Positions 17,530 to 25,065 of a DNA stretch of 46,073 nucleotides are shown here, piece by piece. Each line of letters begins with the position of its first letter. Positions within the stretch are counted from its first letter, which is position 1. Both the position numbers and the translations under genes were made by a program. The DNA comes from CAYUPI01 sp964446585 (GTDB taxonomy: Bacteria > Verrucomicrobiota > Verrucomicrobiia > Limisphaerales > UBA8199). The stretch spans positions 1 through 46,073 of the forward strand of contig CAYUPI010000044.1 in NCBI GenBank assembly GCA_964446585.1. The letters run 5' to 3'. The notes under the pieces are model-generated. The model had not been told where the DNA came from. It did not search any database and saw nothing but the letters and a program-made list of their open reading frames with translations.

Positions 17530-18396
17530 ATGCACCAGAGCCGGACCATTACGCGAAAGAGCGCGTCCAATCTCGCGCTGGCTTTCGTCTTGTTGCCCAG
17601 ATCGAAACGCGACGGGATGTCCGCCCTGTACGCCTTTTGCCGCGAAATCGACGACGTGGCTGATGATGAATCCGTGCCGGTCGCGGAACGCCGCGAACGA
17701 CTGTCGGCCTGGCGCGCCGATGTGGAGCGGGCTTGCGGCACGGAGACACCGCAATTCGCCGTCAATCGCGAGCTGCAGCCCATTATCCGCCGCTATCGTT
17801 TGCCCTTCGCGCATTTCGATGAATTATTGCGCGGGGTTGAAATGGATCTCGAGATCCGTCGGTATGAGGACCATAATCAATTGGACTTGTACTGCTACCG
17901 CGTGGCGTCAGTCGTGGGCCTGCTGAGCATCGAAGTTTTCGGCTACCAAAATCCAGCCTGCCGGCAATACGCAGTCCACCTGGGAAAGGCCCTTCAGCTC
18001 ACTAACATCTTGCGCGACGTCCGCGCGGACGCCCAACGCGGGCGCATATACTTGCCGCTGTCCGAACTGGCGGCCGGCCGCGTCTCGCCCGAAGAGATTT
18101 TGCGCCTGGAATACTCCGCGCGATTTGTCGAGGTGGCCCGCAATGTCGCCGCCCGCGCGCGGGACTTTTACCGTCTGGCGCGCGAAACTCTTCCCGTCGT
18201 CGATCGCCGCTCGATGGTTGCCGCGGAATTGATGGGCACGGTCTATTGGCGGTTGCTGCGAAAGCTGGAACGGCAGCAGTTCTCGGTCTTCGGCCCGAAA
18301 TTAACGCGACTGAACAAGGGACAAAAAACCCTGCTTATCCTCCGGACCTGGTGGCGATTGGTTTCCGGCGCCATGTCGCCCAACTATGGCATCTGA
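17530..18396 (+). CDS. hpnD: Presqualene diphosphate synthase / squalene synthase-type HpnD
   Basis: This trans-isoprenyl head-to-head synthase makes presqualene diphosphate from two farnesyl diphosphates in the bacterial HpnCDE route to squalene and hopanoids. The 288-residue protein has the two Asp-rich motifs, EIDDVADD (about residues 38-45) and NILRDVRADAQRGRIYLP (about 158-175). HpnD is preferred over phytoene synthase because hpnK follows directly and hpnA is near. HpnC and HpnE are not in the window. Its end overlaps the hpnK start by 11 bp. Confidence 0.88.
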   Translation: MHQSRTITRKSASNLALAFVLLPRSKRDGMSALYAFCREIDDVADDESVPVAERRERLSAWRADVERACGTETPQFAVNRELQPIIRRYRLPFAHFDELLRGVEMDLEIRRYEDHNQLDLYCYRVASVVGLLSIEVFGYQNPACRQYAVHLGKALQLTNILRDVRADAQRGRIYLPLSELAAGRVSPEEILRLEYSARFVEVARNVAARARDFYRLARETLPVVDRRSMVAAELMGTVYWRLLRKLERQQFSVFGPKLTRLNKGQKTLLILRTWWRLVSGAMSPNYGI

Positions 18397-19282
18397 AAAA
18401 GACGCCGTGCAGGAGCGTCCGAGTGCGCCAGTGGATCATTCAAACTCGGCGGCGACTGCTCCTGCTGCGCGGCGATTGATCGTCAACGCTGACGATTTCG
18501 GCCGCTCCGTCTCGATCAACCAGGCTGTGGTGCGCGCTCACCGGGAAGGCATCCTGACCTCGGCCAGCCTCATGGTGAATGAACCGGCCTTCTCTGACGC
18601 CGTAGCGCTGGCCCGTGAAAATCCGCGGTTGGGTGTCGGGCTTCACTTGACTCTCATTTGCGGCCATTCCGCTTTGCCTCCGGAAACGATTCCAGACCTG
18701 GTGAAAGCCGACGGAAGCTTCGACGACAACCCCGCTCGCGCAGGCTGGCGGTATTTTTTTCACCGACGATTGCGCGATCAGTTGCGCGCCGAAATCCACG
18801 CTCAATTCTACAAATTTCGCGCCACCGGTCTGCCAATGGACCACGTCAACGGACATCTACACCTGCACCTGCATCCGACGATTTTGCCCCTCCTGCTGCG
18901 CGACGCCGATGAACTCGACATTAGACGCTTGCGCTTGACCTTCGATCCTTTCTGGCTGAATTCGAAGCTGGCTTCGGGTCATTGGGGTTATCGCGCCCTG
19001 CACGCTCTCATTCATCACTGCCTTTCGGCCAGCGCTCGGCCTCGGCTTCGGCAACGCGGCATCCGCCACACTCGTTTTGTTTTCGGCCTGCTGCAAAACG
19101 CGCGCGTGGATGAAAGTTACGTCAGCGAGTTGCTCGGACGCCTGCCCGCGGGCGATTCGGAGCTTTACTCGCACCCCTCGCTCGACGAGTTTAAACACGA
19201 ATTGGATGCGCTGATCAGCCCTCGAATGCGCGCGCAGGCAGAAGCGTTGGGCATCCAGCTCATTCGCTACCAGGACTTGTAA
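18386..19282 (+). CDS. hpnK: Hopanoid-associated YdjC/ChbG-type deacetylase HpnK
   Basis: This 298-residue carbohydrate deacetylase-like protein has the metal site in VNADDFGRS (about residues 33-41), GLHLTLICGH (about 90-99) and MDHVNGHLHLHLHP (about 150-163). These are the His/Asp ligands of the YdjC family. Proteins of this type next to hopanoid genes are named HpnK and are thought to act on side-chain sugars. The N-terminal 28 residues are low complexity, so a start near ATAPAARRLIV is possible. The ATG at 18386 overlaps hpnD and is the simplest choice. It is followed one base later by a DMT-like gene. Confidence 0.87.
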   Translation: MASEKDAVQERPSAPVDHSNSAATAPAARRLIVNADDFGRSVSINQAVVRAHREGILTSASLMVNEPAFSDAVALARENPRLGVGLHLTLICGHSALPPETIPDLVKADGSFDDNPARAGWRYFFHRRLRDQLRAEIHAQFYKFRATGLPMDHVNGHLHLHLHPTILPLLLRDADELDIRRLRLTFDPFWLNSKLASGHWGYRALHALIHHCLSASARPRLRQRGIRHTRFVFGLLQNARVDESYVSELLGRLPAGDSELYSHPSLDEFKHELDALISPRMRAQAEALGIQLIRYQDL

Positions 19283-19283
19283 C

Positions 19284-19715
19284 ATGGTGAAACTGCTCTT
19301 GATTTTGCTCATCGGGTTGGTTTTTGAAGCGACCGGTGTCGTGCTCCTGAAAAAAGGAATCACGCAGATTGGTGGACCGGACGGAATGACCCCCGCGGCA
19401 ATCGCGCGGCTTGTCACCGCAGGCGCGACCAATCCCACCGTGCTGTTCGGAGTTTTCTTTGAGGCTCTTTTCTTTGCCTGCCTGTTGGTTTTGATGTCCA
19501 GGAGTGACATCAGCTTCCTCTGGCCTCTGACGGCACTAAGCTTCGTCATGACCACATTCGCTGCGCTCATCTTTCTGGGGGAGCGAGTCTCCGTGCTGCG
19601 CTGGGCCGGCGTCATCTTCATCGTGATCGGCGCGGCCCTGATCAGTTACAGCGAGCATTCCAAGCCCAAACTGCCGCCAGCACAGTTGGCGAATGCGGCG
19701 GGGCCGAAGGGTTGA
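19284..19715 (+). CDS. Small DMT/EamA-type membrane protein
   Basis: This 143-residue protein has four hydrophobic helices (about residues 2-20, 52-70, 76-96, 102-122). It fits half of an EamA transporter or an SMR-type protein, and the pattern SFLWPLTALSFVMTTFAALIFLGERVS is typical of the DMT superfamily. It starts one base after hpnK, so co-translation is very likely, and a role in moving a hopanoid or sugar-lipid intermediate is an inference from that. It converges on hpnA with 25 bp between the stops. Confidence 0.75.
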   Translation: MVKLLLILLIGLVFEATGVVLLKKGITQIGGPDGMTPAAIARLVTAGATNPTVLFGVFFEALFFACLLVLMSRSDISFLWPLTALSFVMTTFAALIFLGERVSVLRWAGVIFIVIGAALISYSEHSKPKLPPAQLANAAGPKG

Positions 19716-19740
19716 CGAGTCAGGCTGGCGTGCGCCGGCG

Positions 19741-20754
19741 TCACGGCGCGCCGGCCACGTGTCCATTGCGGCGAAACCATTCGACGGCGTCTGCCAGCGC
19801 CTGGGTCGGAGAGGTTTGAGGCAGGCCGAGTTCCTGAATCGCTTTGGCGGGATTAAAAAACATTTTGTACCGTGCCATGCGCACGCCGGCCAACGGCGCT
19901 TTCGGAGGTTTTTCCGTGACGGAGGAAATCGCTTCGTTGGCGAATGCTGCCGCCAGCGCCACGAAGTAAGGAATGCGAATCTTCGGCGCCGGCACGCCGG
20001 TGATCTCTTCCAAAACCGTCAAAGCCTGTCGCAAGGTCCAATTGCCCTGCGCGTGGCCCAAAATGTAGCGTTCGCCCACCCGGCCCTTTTCCGCTGCCAG
20101 GATATGGCCGGCGGCAACGTCGCGGACATGCACCCAGTTCAATCCGGTATCGAGGTAAGCCGGCAGCGCGCGGTTGAGAAAATCGACGACCACCTTTCCG
20201 GTGGGCGTTGGCTTCACGTCCCGCGGGCCCACAGGCGCGCTCGGATTAACAATCACCACGGGCAAACCCTGGCCCGCCACCTCGAGCGCGACCTGCTCTG
20301 CTTGCCATTTCGAGCGCTTGTAGTGATTGCTCATCTGCACCTCGGACGTCAGACAGGTTTCGTCGCTCGCAATGACCTGGCCGCCAACCAGCCTGGGCAA
20401 ACCAATGCAGCCCACCGTGCTGGTATAGACGATTCGTTTGCACCCTGCGGCGGCGGCCGCTTCGAGCACGTTGCGCGTCCCCTGCACATTGACGGCGTAC
20501 ATGGGCCGGTAATCCCGCAGCCACAGGTGGTAGCTCCCCGCCACATGAAAACACCACTCGCATCCGCGCAACGATTGTTCCAACTGGGCGCGCTCGCTGA
20601 CGTCCCCTTCGACGGGGTCGAACGTGGCGCCCGCCAGGCCTCGCACATCGGCCCCGGGTCTCAGCAGCGCTTTGACTCGATGCCCGCGCGCGGCCAGCTC
20701 GTGGACGAGATTCGCCCCGATGAACCCCGAAGCGCCAGTCACGAAGCAATTCAT
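19741..20754 (-). CDS. hpnA: Hopanoid-associated sugar epimerase HpnA (SDR family)
   Basis: This 337-residue extended SDR enzyme has the NAD-binding motif VTGASGFIGANL at the N terminus, and YKRSKWQAE carries the catalytic YxxxK. A conserved VNPSAPVGPRDVKPTPTG segment matches the HpnA group, which is implicated in the ribose side chain of bacteriohopanepolyols. A TTG at 20772 extends the frame by six residues. The ATG at 20754 gives the usual MNCFVTGASG start. It lies on the strand opposite hpnD-hpnK but in the same neighbourhood. An open frame across it on the plus strand is a shadow. Confidence 0.9.
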   Translation of the reverse strand: MNCFVTGASGFIGANLVHELAARGHRVKALLRPGADVRGLAGATFDPVEGDVSERAQLEQSLRGCEWCFHVAGSYHLWLRDYRPMYAVNVQGTRNVLEAAAAAGCKRIVYTSTVGCIGLPRLVGGQVIASDETCLTSEVQMSNHYKRSKWQAEQVALEVAGQGLPVVIVNPSAPVGPRDVKPTPTGKVVVDFLNRALPAYLDTGLNWVHVRDVAAGHILAAEKGRVGERYILGHAQGNWTLRQALTVLEEITGVPAPKIRIPYFVALAAAFANEAISSVTEKPPKAPLAGVRMARYKMFFNPAKAIQELGLPQTSPTQALADAVEWFRRNGHVAGAP

Positions 20755-20900
20755 GCGGCTATGATCCTGCAACCGCCGCGCGGTTCAACCGCATTCTCCA
20801 TGTCGCGAGGTGGCGAGCCCGGACAGCGGGCATCCGTTTTTTACCCGACACCGGCGCGCTTGACATGATTCGGGCGTTTCGCAAAAATTCTAAGCGCTGT

Positions 20901-21320
20901 ATGCCCGAGAAATGCCGTTCAAAAGTCAAAAAATTGACCCGCAGAGAAGTTAACGACCTCGAAGTTAAGATTTCCTTCATGGAGGGAATTGTCCGCCGCG
21001 CCCCCAAATACGTCGAAGCGCTGCAGCTCCTGGGAGACCACTACACCCAACGCGGCAGTTACGATTATAGCCTGAAGGTGGATCAGCGCTTGTCCCGGCT
21101 CGAGCCGCGCAACCCTCTGGTTTTCTACAATCTCGCTTGCAGCTACTCGCGCACCGGCGAATTCGATTCGGCTACTTCCGCCCTCGAGAAAGCGCTCTCG
21201 CTGGGCTATCGCGATTTCAAATGGCTCGCCCGCGATCCGGACCTGCGCCGCCTGCGCAAACATCCCAGCTTCCGGAACATCGAGGACAAGATCCGCAAGA
21301 TGAAAGTGAAGATCGCGTGA
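20901..21320 (+). CDS. TPR-repeat protein
   Basis: This 139-residue protein begins with a Lys/Arg-rich stretch (MPEKCRSKVKKLTRREVND) and then shows about two to three tetratricopeptide units: YVEALQLLGDHYTQRGSYDYSLKV, PLVFYNLACSYSRTGEFDSA and a degenerate third. The final part, LGYRDFKWLARDPDLRRLRKHP, follows the same plan as many bacterial TPR proteins. The frame is open from 20865, but the second ATG at 20901 better matches related proteins as I recall them. Probably a protein-protein adaptor; the partner is unknown. Confidence 0.75.
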   Translation: MPEKCRSKVKKLTRREVNDLEVKISFMEGIVRRAPKYVEALQLLGDHYTQRGSYDYSLKVDQRLSRLEPRNPLVFYNLACSYSRTGEFDSATSALEKALSLGYRDFKWLARDPDLRRLRKHPSFRNIEDKIRKMKVKIA

Positions 21321-21336
21321 GACGATGAAAGGTTAA

Positions 21337-21435
21337 GACGTTGAACCGTTGAACCGTTGAATCGTTAAATTGTTGAATCGGAGGATAAGCGCGAATGCGA
21401 TCTAATTAACGATCTGACGATTCAACGGTTCAACG
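21337..21435. repeat. Inverted GTTGAACC-word repeat
   Basis: The left block 21337-21380 is made of GTTGAACC/GTTGAATC words. Bases 21347-21364 are perfectly complementary to 21418-21435 (18 bp), leaving a 53-nt loop. The block lies just after the TPR gene stop and before mtnA, so it could end transcription, although no T-run follows. Confidence 0.7.
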
Positions 21436-21534
21436 ATTTAACTCTTCCTGCCTCTCCACGCGCCACTTCCCGCCGTCCCTCTCCATTCTGCACTCTACGC
21501 TTTCCTCCGCCCCTCGCCCCTCTAAACTCTCTTC

Positions 21535-22719
21535 ATGCTCGTCACCGTCCGCGGCCGCTCCAATCATTACCGCACCGTAGCCTTTGATGCTGAGCGCAAT
21601 GCGGTCCTGCTCATCGAGCAGCGCCTGCTGCCGCACGAATTCAAGATCATCCCCACCCTCGATTTTCGCCACACCGCCGGCGCGATCAGCGACATGGTCG
21701 TGCGCGGGGCGGGAGCCATTGGCGCCACCGCTGCCTACGGCCTGGCCCAGGGAGCGCGGGCTTTTCGTGGCCGCAACCTGCAGAAGTTTCGCAAGCATCT
21801 GGAAACGGTTTATCAAACGCTCAAAGCGGCGCGCCCCACTGCGGTCGATCCCGTCAACGCCTTGAACCAGGTTTGCGCCGCGATGAACGCAGGCCTGACC
21901 GTCGAGGAACAACAGGCCTTGGCCCTGGCGGCAGCGGAGGAATTCGCGAACGAAGATGTGCGGCATTGCGAGGCGATCGGACGCCATGGCGCCAGGCTGC
22001 TCCGCAACGGCGGCAACGTGCTGACTCATTGCAATGCTGGCTGGCTGGCCTTTGTGGACGTCGGCAGCGCGACAGCCCCGATGTATGCCGCCCAGGCCCA
22101 GGGCAAGAAGTTCCATGTCTTCTGCGACGAAACTCGCCCGCGCTCCCAGGGCGCGACTCTGACGGCGTGGGAGTTGGCGCAGCAGGGCATTTCCCACCAA
22201 ATCATCGCCGACAGCGCCGCCGGCCACTTGATGCAGCGCGGCAGGATCGATCTCGTCATCGTCGGCAGCGACCGCACGCTCGGACGGACGGGCGAAGTCG
22301 CTAACAAAATCGGCACCTACAGCAAAGCCGTGCTGGCCGCGCGTCACGGCATCCCGTTTTACGTGGCCATTCCTTTGTCCACGATTGATTGGAGCTTGAA
22401 GTCAGGCTTCGACATTCCCATCGAGGAACGGCATGAAAGCGAAGTGCTCGGCGCCTGGGGAGCGTTCCAAATCCCAAATTCCAAGGTCCAAAGGCCAAAG
22501 GCCAAAGCCGTTCCTCATTCCGCACTCCGCGCTCACCACTCCACACTGGAATACGTCCGCGTCGCCAATCCCACCAGCGCAGCGCTGAATCCCGGGTTTG
22601 ACGTCACTCCTGCCGAACTGATCACGGGGATCATAACCCCCGCCGGCATCTTAAAACCGCAAGAGCTGTGGGCCAGGCGCCACGAACTTGGAGAACGTCG
22701 GGCAGCGCCCAAGTCCTGA
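21535..22719 (+). CDS. mtnA: Methylthioribose-1-phosphate isomerase with repeat-derived insert
   Basis: This enzyme of the methionine salvage pathway isomerises 5-methylthioribose 1-phosphate to the ribulose form. The 394-residue protein has the family's catalytic segments: SDMVVRGAGAIGATAAYG (substrate loop), the HCNAGWLAF Cys motif and the VGSDRTLGRTGEVANKIGTY block with the acid residue. The length is above the usual ~350. Codons for residues 311-339 (FQIPNSK... to HHSTLE) come from sequence that looks like the intergenic word repeats rather than mtnA. The conserved VANP..NPGFDVTPAELITGIIT then resumes in frame. The insert lies in a surface-type loop, so the enzyme may still work. Confidence 0.92.
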   Translation: MLVTVRGRSNHYRTVAFDAERNAVLLIEQRLLPHEFKIIPTLDFRHTAGAISDMVVRGAGAIGATAAYGLAQGARAFRGRNLQKFRKHLETVYQTLKAARPTAVDPVNALNQVCAAMNAGLTVEEQQALALAAAEEFANEDVRHCEAIGRHGARLLRNGGNVLTHCNAGWLAFVDVGSATAPMYAAQAQGKKFHVFCDETRPRSQGATLTAWELAQQGISHQIIADSAAGHLMQRGRIDLVIVGSDRTLGRTGEVANKIGTYSKAVLAARHGIPFYVAIPLSTIDWSLKSGFDIPIEERHESEVLGAWGAFQIPNSKVQRPKAKAVPHSALRAHHSTLEYVRVANPTSAALNPGFDVTPAELITGIITPAGILKPQELWARRHELGERRAAPKS

Positions 22720-22751
22720 CACCTCTCGGTGGAAGCCGAGCAGGAACGCGA

Positions 22752-22850
22752 CTGTGGCGAAGCCCAGCCGCAGCGCAAACAAATCAATCCCGCTCTCGAC
22801 TCTTTGGAGATTCACGAATACGACCGTGCTGCGGCTGGGCTTCGCCACAG
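22752..22850. repeat. Perfect 23-bp inverted repeat downstream of mtnA
   Basis: CTGTGGCGAAGCCCAGCC... at 22752-22774 is the exact complement of 22828-22850. The 53-bp loop has no gene. The arms are GC-rich and could form a large hairpin in RNA. The element sits between the mtnA stop (22719) and the gene at 22929. The arm length and loop suggest a small palindromic mobile-type unit (REP/MITE-like), or a terminator derived from one. Confidence 0.8.
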
Positions 22851-22928
22851 CCGTATCTCCGCTTTCACTGACCCGTTGCGGCAGGAAAAATCTTCCGGTC
22901 GCGGGCATTGGCGTCGTATGCTGGGCCG

Positions 22929-23414
22929 ATGGGGAAAGCGTCACGGCTAAAACGGTTGCGAAGGGCCGAAGCACTCGGTCAGCAGATGCTCGCTGAGCGC
23001 TTGCAACGTTCCATGCCCGATCAACCCATGAAGATCCTCCGCAATCCGGCCGGGCGGGAGAAAATGTCCGAGGTTATAGGGGAATTTGCGCAGCCGTGGA
23101 TGGACCTTGTGCGCACCGACGAGGATTATGCAACGATTCTCAGGCTGGCGATCATTGCCTGGAACAGCGCTCATTTGGCGGAGCAGGAACGCTTCGAGGG
23201 CCTCGATCCGGAAATGGTGAAGGCGCTTGGAGAGCCCGGCATGAAACTGCTGCGCTCGATGATCGATTACAAGCTGGCGCACTACTCTGACTACAATCGC
23301 CCCATTCTGGATTATGAGATAAGCGGCGCCGGCCCAAACCTCCGCCTCGAAGTTGTCTCCTCGGTACCAGATCCCGAGAAATTCCTTGGTACTTCACAAA
23401 TTGGGCCGGCGTGA
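22929..23414 (+). CDS. Conserved-looking protein of unknown function
   Basis: This 161-residue protein starts MGKASRLKRLRRAEA with a strongly basic helix. It continues as mostly alpha-helical sequence (EFAQPWMDLVRTDEDYATILRLAIIAWNSAHL) and ends in a more extended stretch (NLRLEVVSSVPDPEKF). Upstream ATG at 22908 is possible, but the sequence between has no matching character. I recognise no domain. The pattern of a basic N terminus plus helical core might bind nucleic acid, but nothing proves that. It is isolated on the plus strand between the inverted repeat and a repeat-rich gap before tRNA-Cys. Confidence 0.6.
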   Translation: MGKASRLKRLRRAEALGQQMLAERLQRSMPDQPMKILRNPAGREKMSEVIGEFAQPWMDLVRTDEDYATILRLAIIAWNSAHLAEQERFEGLDPEMVKALGEPGMKLLRSMIDYKLAHYSDYNRPILDYEISGAGPNLRLEVVSSVPDPEKFLGTSQIGPA

Positions 23415-23721
23415 GGCCGTCTCTTAAAATTGTAGTACCAGACTTCAGGAGAATCAGAGCCCCAAAATAGAGCGGCATGAGGCCAATGAACTGCAGAGGT
23501 TCCTCCCCCTCCGCCCCCGGAGGAGGGGGTCGGGGAGAGCAGGTCGTCCTTGTGTCTCCTTCCGGACCGTTCGTTGGCTGGCTCTGACCAAAAAAGATCG
23601 CAAATCTAAACTCCCGACTCCCAAATCCGGGATGTGGAATCCAAAATCGCAAATCCAAAATCCAAAATCGAATAAAGTCTTGCGCCGCTGTGAAACTGGC
23701 CTAATTTCGCAACGCAGTCAT
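23415..23721. repeat. Repeat-rich spacer before tRNA-Cys
   Basis: No gene is seen in these 307 bp. There is a C/G-rich hairpin candidate around 23500-23540 (CTCCG-cccc-CGGAG flanked by CCCCCTCC and GGAGGGGG). There are also tandem AATCCAAAATCC / CGCAAATCC words at 23600-23680, in the same style as the words found elsewhere in the window. Confidence 0.55.
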
Positions 23722-23796
23722 GGCGGGGTAGCCAAGTGGTAAGGCAGGGCTCTGCAAAAGCCTTATGCGTCGGTTCGATTCCGACCCTCGCCTCCA
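23722..23796 (+). tRNA. tRNA-Cys (anticodon GCA)
   Basis: The full cloverleaf can be drawn. The acceptor is GGCGGGG/CCTCGCC with one G-U pair. The D-stem is GCC/GGC, and the anticodon stem GGGCT/AGCCT has loop CTGCAAA carrying GCA at 23754-23756. The T-stem GTCGG/CCGAC has loop TTCGATT. The discriminator is T (U73, as expected for Cys) and CCA is encoded at 23794-23796. It stands at the edge of the island that contains the truncated integrase. Confidence 0.95.
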
Positions 23797-23940
23797 AAAA
23801 TGCATTTCACACTTTAGGATCAAGCGTTTGATGCATTCTGTAACCTGCAAGAATCCCTCAACTGCTAACGTCTGGTGCTAACGCATCAAAGTTTTGCCAA
23901 GCTTGGTTAAGGTTGTTCAGGGGCGCATTCGCGTCCGAAA

Positions 23941-24022
23941 TCGGGTTCTGCGACCTGCATGACCACCCTTGGGGAAACCGTCCGACGGTCGGCGCGCTAA
24001 GGGTCCGATTCCCTTCACCCAC
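23941..24022 (+). other. tRNA-like 3' remnant (variable arm and T-arm)
   Basis: AAGGG-TCCGATT-CCCTT at 23999-24015 is a perfect 5-bp T-arm with a 7-nt loop that differs from the canonical TTCGATT by one base. CACCCAC then G follows, like the 3' acceptor strand and G73 of a Ser-type tRNA. The hairpin ACCGTCC-GACGGT just upstream could be a variable arm. No matching 5' half (GTGGGTG) is visible. It could be the remnant of an attachment site used by an integrating element. Confidence 0.35.
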
Positions 24023-24030
24023 GCAACCCG

Positions 24031-24660
24031 GTGGAACGTGCGCAGGCGATTCGCCCAATCGCCGTTGAGTCGAGCCGGCGAGAATGTTTTTCCCCTGAAC
24101 AAGTCAGCGGGTTGCTCGGCGCCGCGGCAGGCGATTGGAAAACGATGATTCTCCTCGGATACTACACCGGGGCAAGATTAGGGGATTGCGCGAATCTGAG
24201 ATGGGTGGACGTGAATCTGGCACAGGGCGTGATTGATTTCGTGCCGCAGAAGACACGCAGGAAAAACAAACGAGTAGTAGTGCCGATACATCCGAGCCTC
24301 CTGAGCCATTTGAGTGAATGCGCGTCTTCGGACATGCCAGAGATATACTTGTGTCCGAGCCTCGCGGGCAAACCGACTTGCGGAAAGACTGGGTTGAGCA
24401 GTCAGTCCAAGCGCATCTTGGCGAAAGCAGGCATCGACGGACAGACAGGGCATGCGTTGGGAATTCGCCGGTTCTCTAAACTTTCGTTTCACAGCTTGCG
24501 CCATTCGTTCAATAGCGCGCTCGCGAACGCAGGCGTCCCTCAAGAAACTCGAATGCTTTTGACTGGCCACAGCAGCGTTGCTGTAAATGGCACTTACACT
24601 CATTTGGACCTGCACGCGCTGAAAGAGGCCGTCGAAAAGGTCCCTTCGGTCTCGGACTGA
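24031..24660 (+). CDS. Tyrosine recombinase/integrase, N-terminally truncated
   Basis: This 209-residue catalytic domain of a phage-type integrase has Arg49 (TGARLGD), basic Lys residues in QKTRRKNK, His154/Arg157 in FHSLRH, His180 (LLTGHSS) and nucleophile Tyr189 (TYTHLD). All catalytic residues are present. The N-terminal core-binding and arm-binding domains are missing. The sequence RNPVERAQAI, normally the linker before the catalytic domain, starts right at the GTG at 24031, next to the tRNA-like T-arm. The gene therefore looks cut by a recombination junction at about 24020. It is probably a relict that mobilised this region. Confidence 0.85.
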   Translation: MERAQAIRPIAVESSRRECFSPEQVSGLLGAAAGDWKTMILLGYYTGARLGDCANLRWVDVNLAQGVIDFVPQKTRRKNKRVVVPIHPSLLSHLSECASSDMPEIYLCPSLAGKPTCGKTGLSSQSKRILAKAGIDGQTGHALGIRRFSKLSFHSLRHSFNSALANAGVPQETRMLLTGHSSVAVNGTYTHLDLHALKEAVEKVPSVSD

Positions 24661-25065
24661 AAAGTCTGTGCTGTTGAGGCACGCCGCTCGCCGCTGGCAC
24701 GCGCAGCGCATTCGCTCCTTAATCAGGTGTTGAAGAGCTTTAGAAATCGGGTTCGGAGGATTGATGTTTGGCAACGGACGAGCCGGGCACAGGAGGCCAA
24801 GTGATCGTGTCCACTAAAGAAGGACAATAGGAATGGCTTTCCGAAGTTCTCGCGCGCTTCTTGTCCTAAAAAGGCTAAAAGAAAGACTTGTATTTGTGGC
24901 TATTAGCCGTCATGCTCACCCGCGCTATCCATCGTCATGGCGCGCGATGATCGGGCATTAGGGCTTAGCCGCTCTTCTCGTTCAATTTGGCCGACCCCTG
25001 GCAGCGTGGGTCGTGAGGGGTTCACAACAGATCAAGCGGACCCTTATCAACCAGTGGAAGAAATC
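24661..25065. other. Gene-free stretch upstream of the giant surface protein
   Basis: These 405 bp hold no supported gene. The frame of the next gene is open from an ATG at 24937, but residues before 25066 have no signal-peptide or domain character. A poor -24/-12-like site (TGGCACGCGCAGCGCA, 24696-24711) is too far from the start and mismatched in its second half. Confidence 0.5.

Noticed and set aside
19693..20868. 391-codon open frame on the plus strand
   Set aside because: It is antisense to hpnA, which has clear SDR motifs.
22651..22974. 107-codon minus ORF over the 23-bp inverted repeat
   Set aside because: It runs across the inverted repeat and the mtnA end; such frames arise from the repeat itself.
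23858..24058. Small minus-strand protein over the tRNA-like region
   Set aside because: Its peptide pattern (GEGNRTLSAPTVG) is the typical false reading of a tRNA 3' half and the product has no domain.
24696..24711. Sigma-54-like site TGGCACGCGCAGCGCA
   Set aside because: The -12 part is GCGC instead of TTGC and the next start is over 200 bp away; one weak match is expected by chance.
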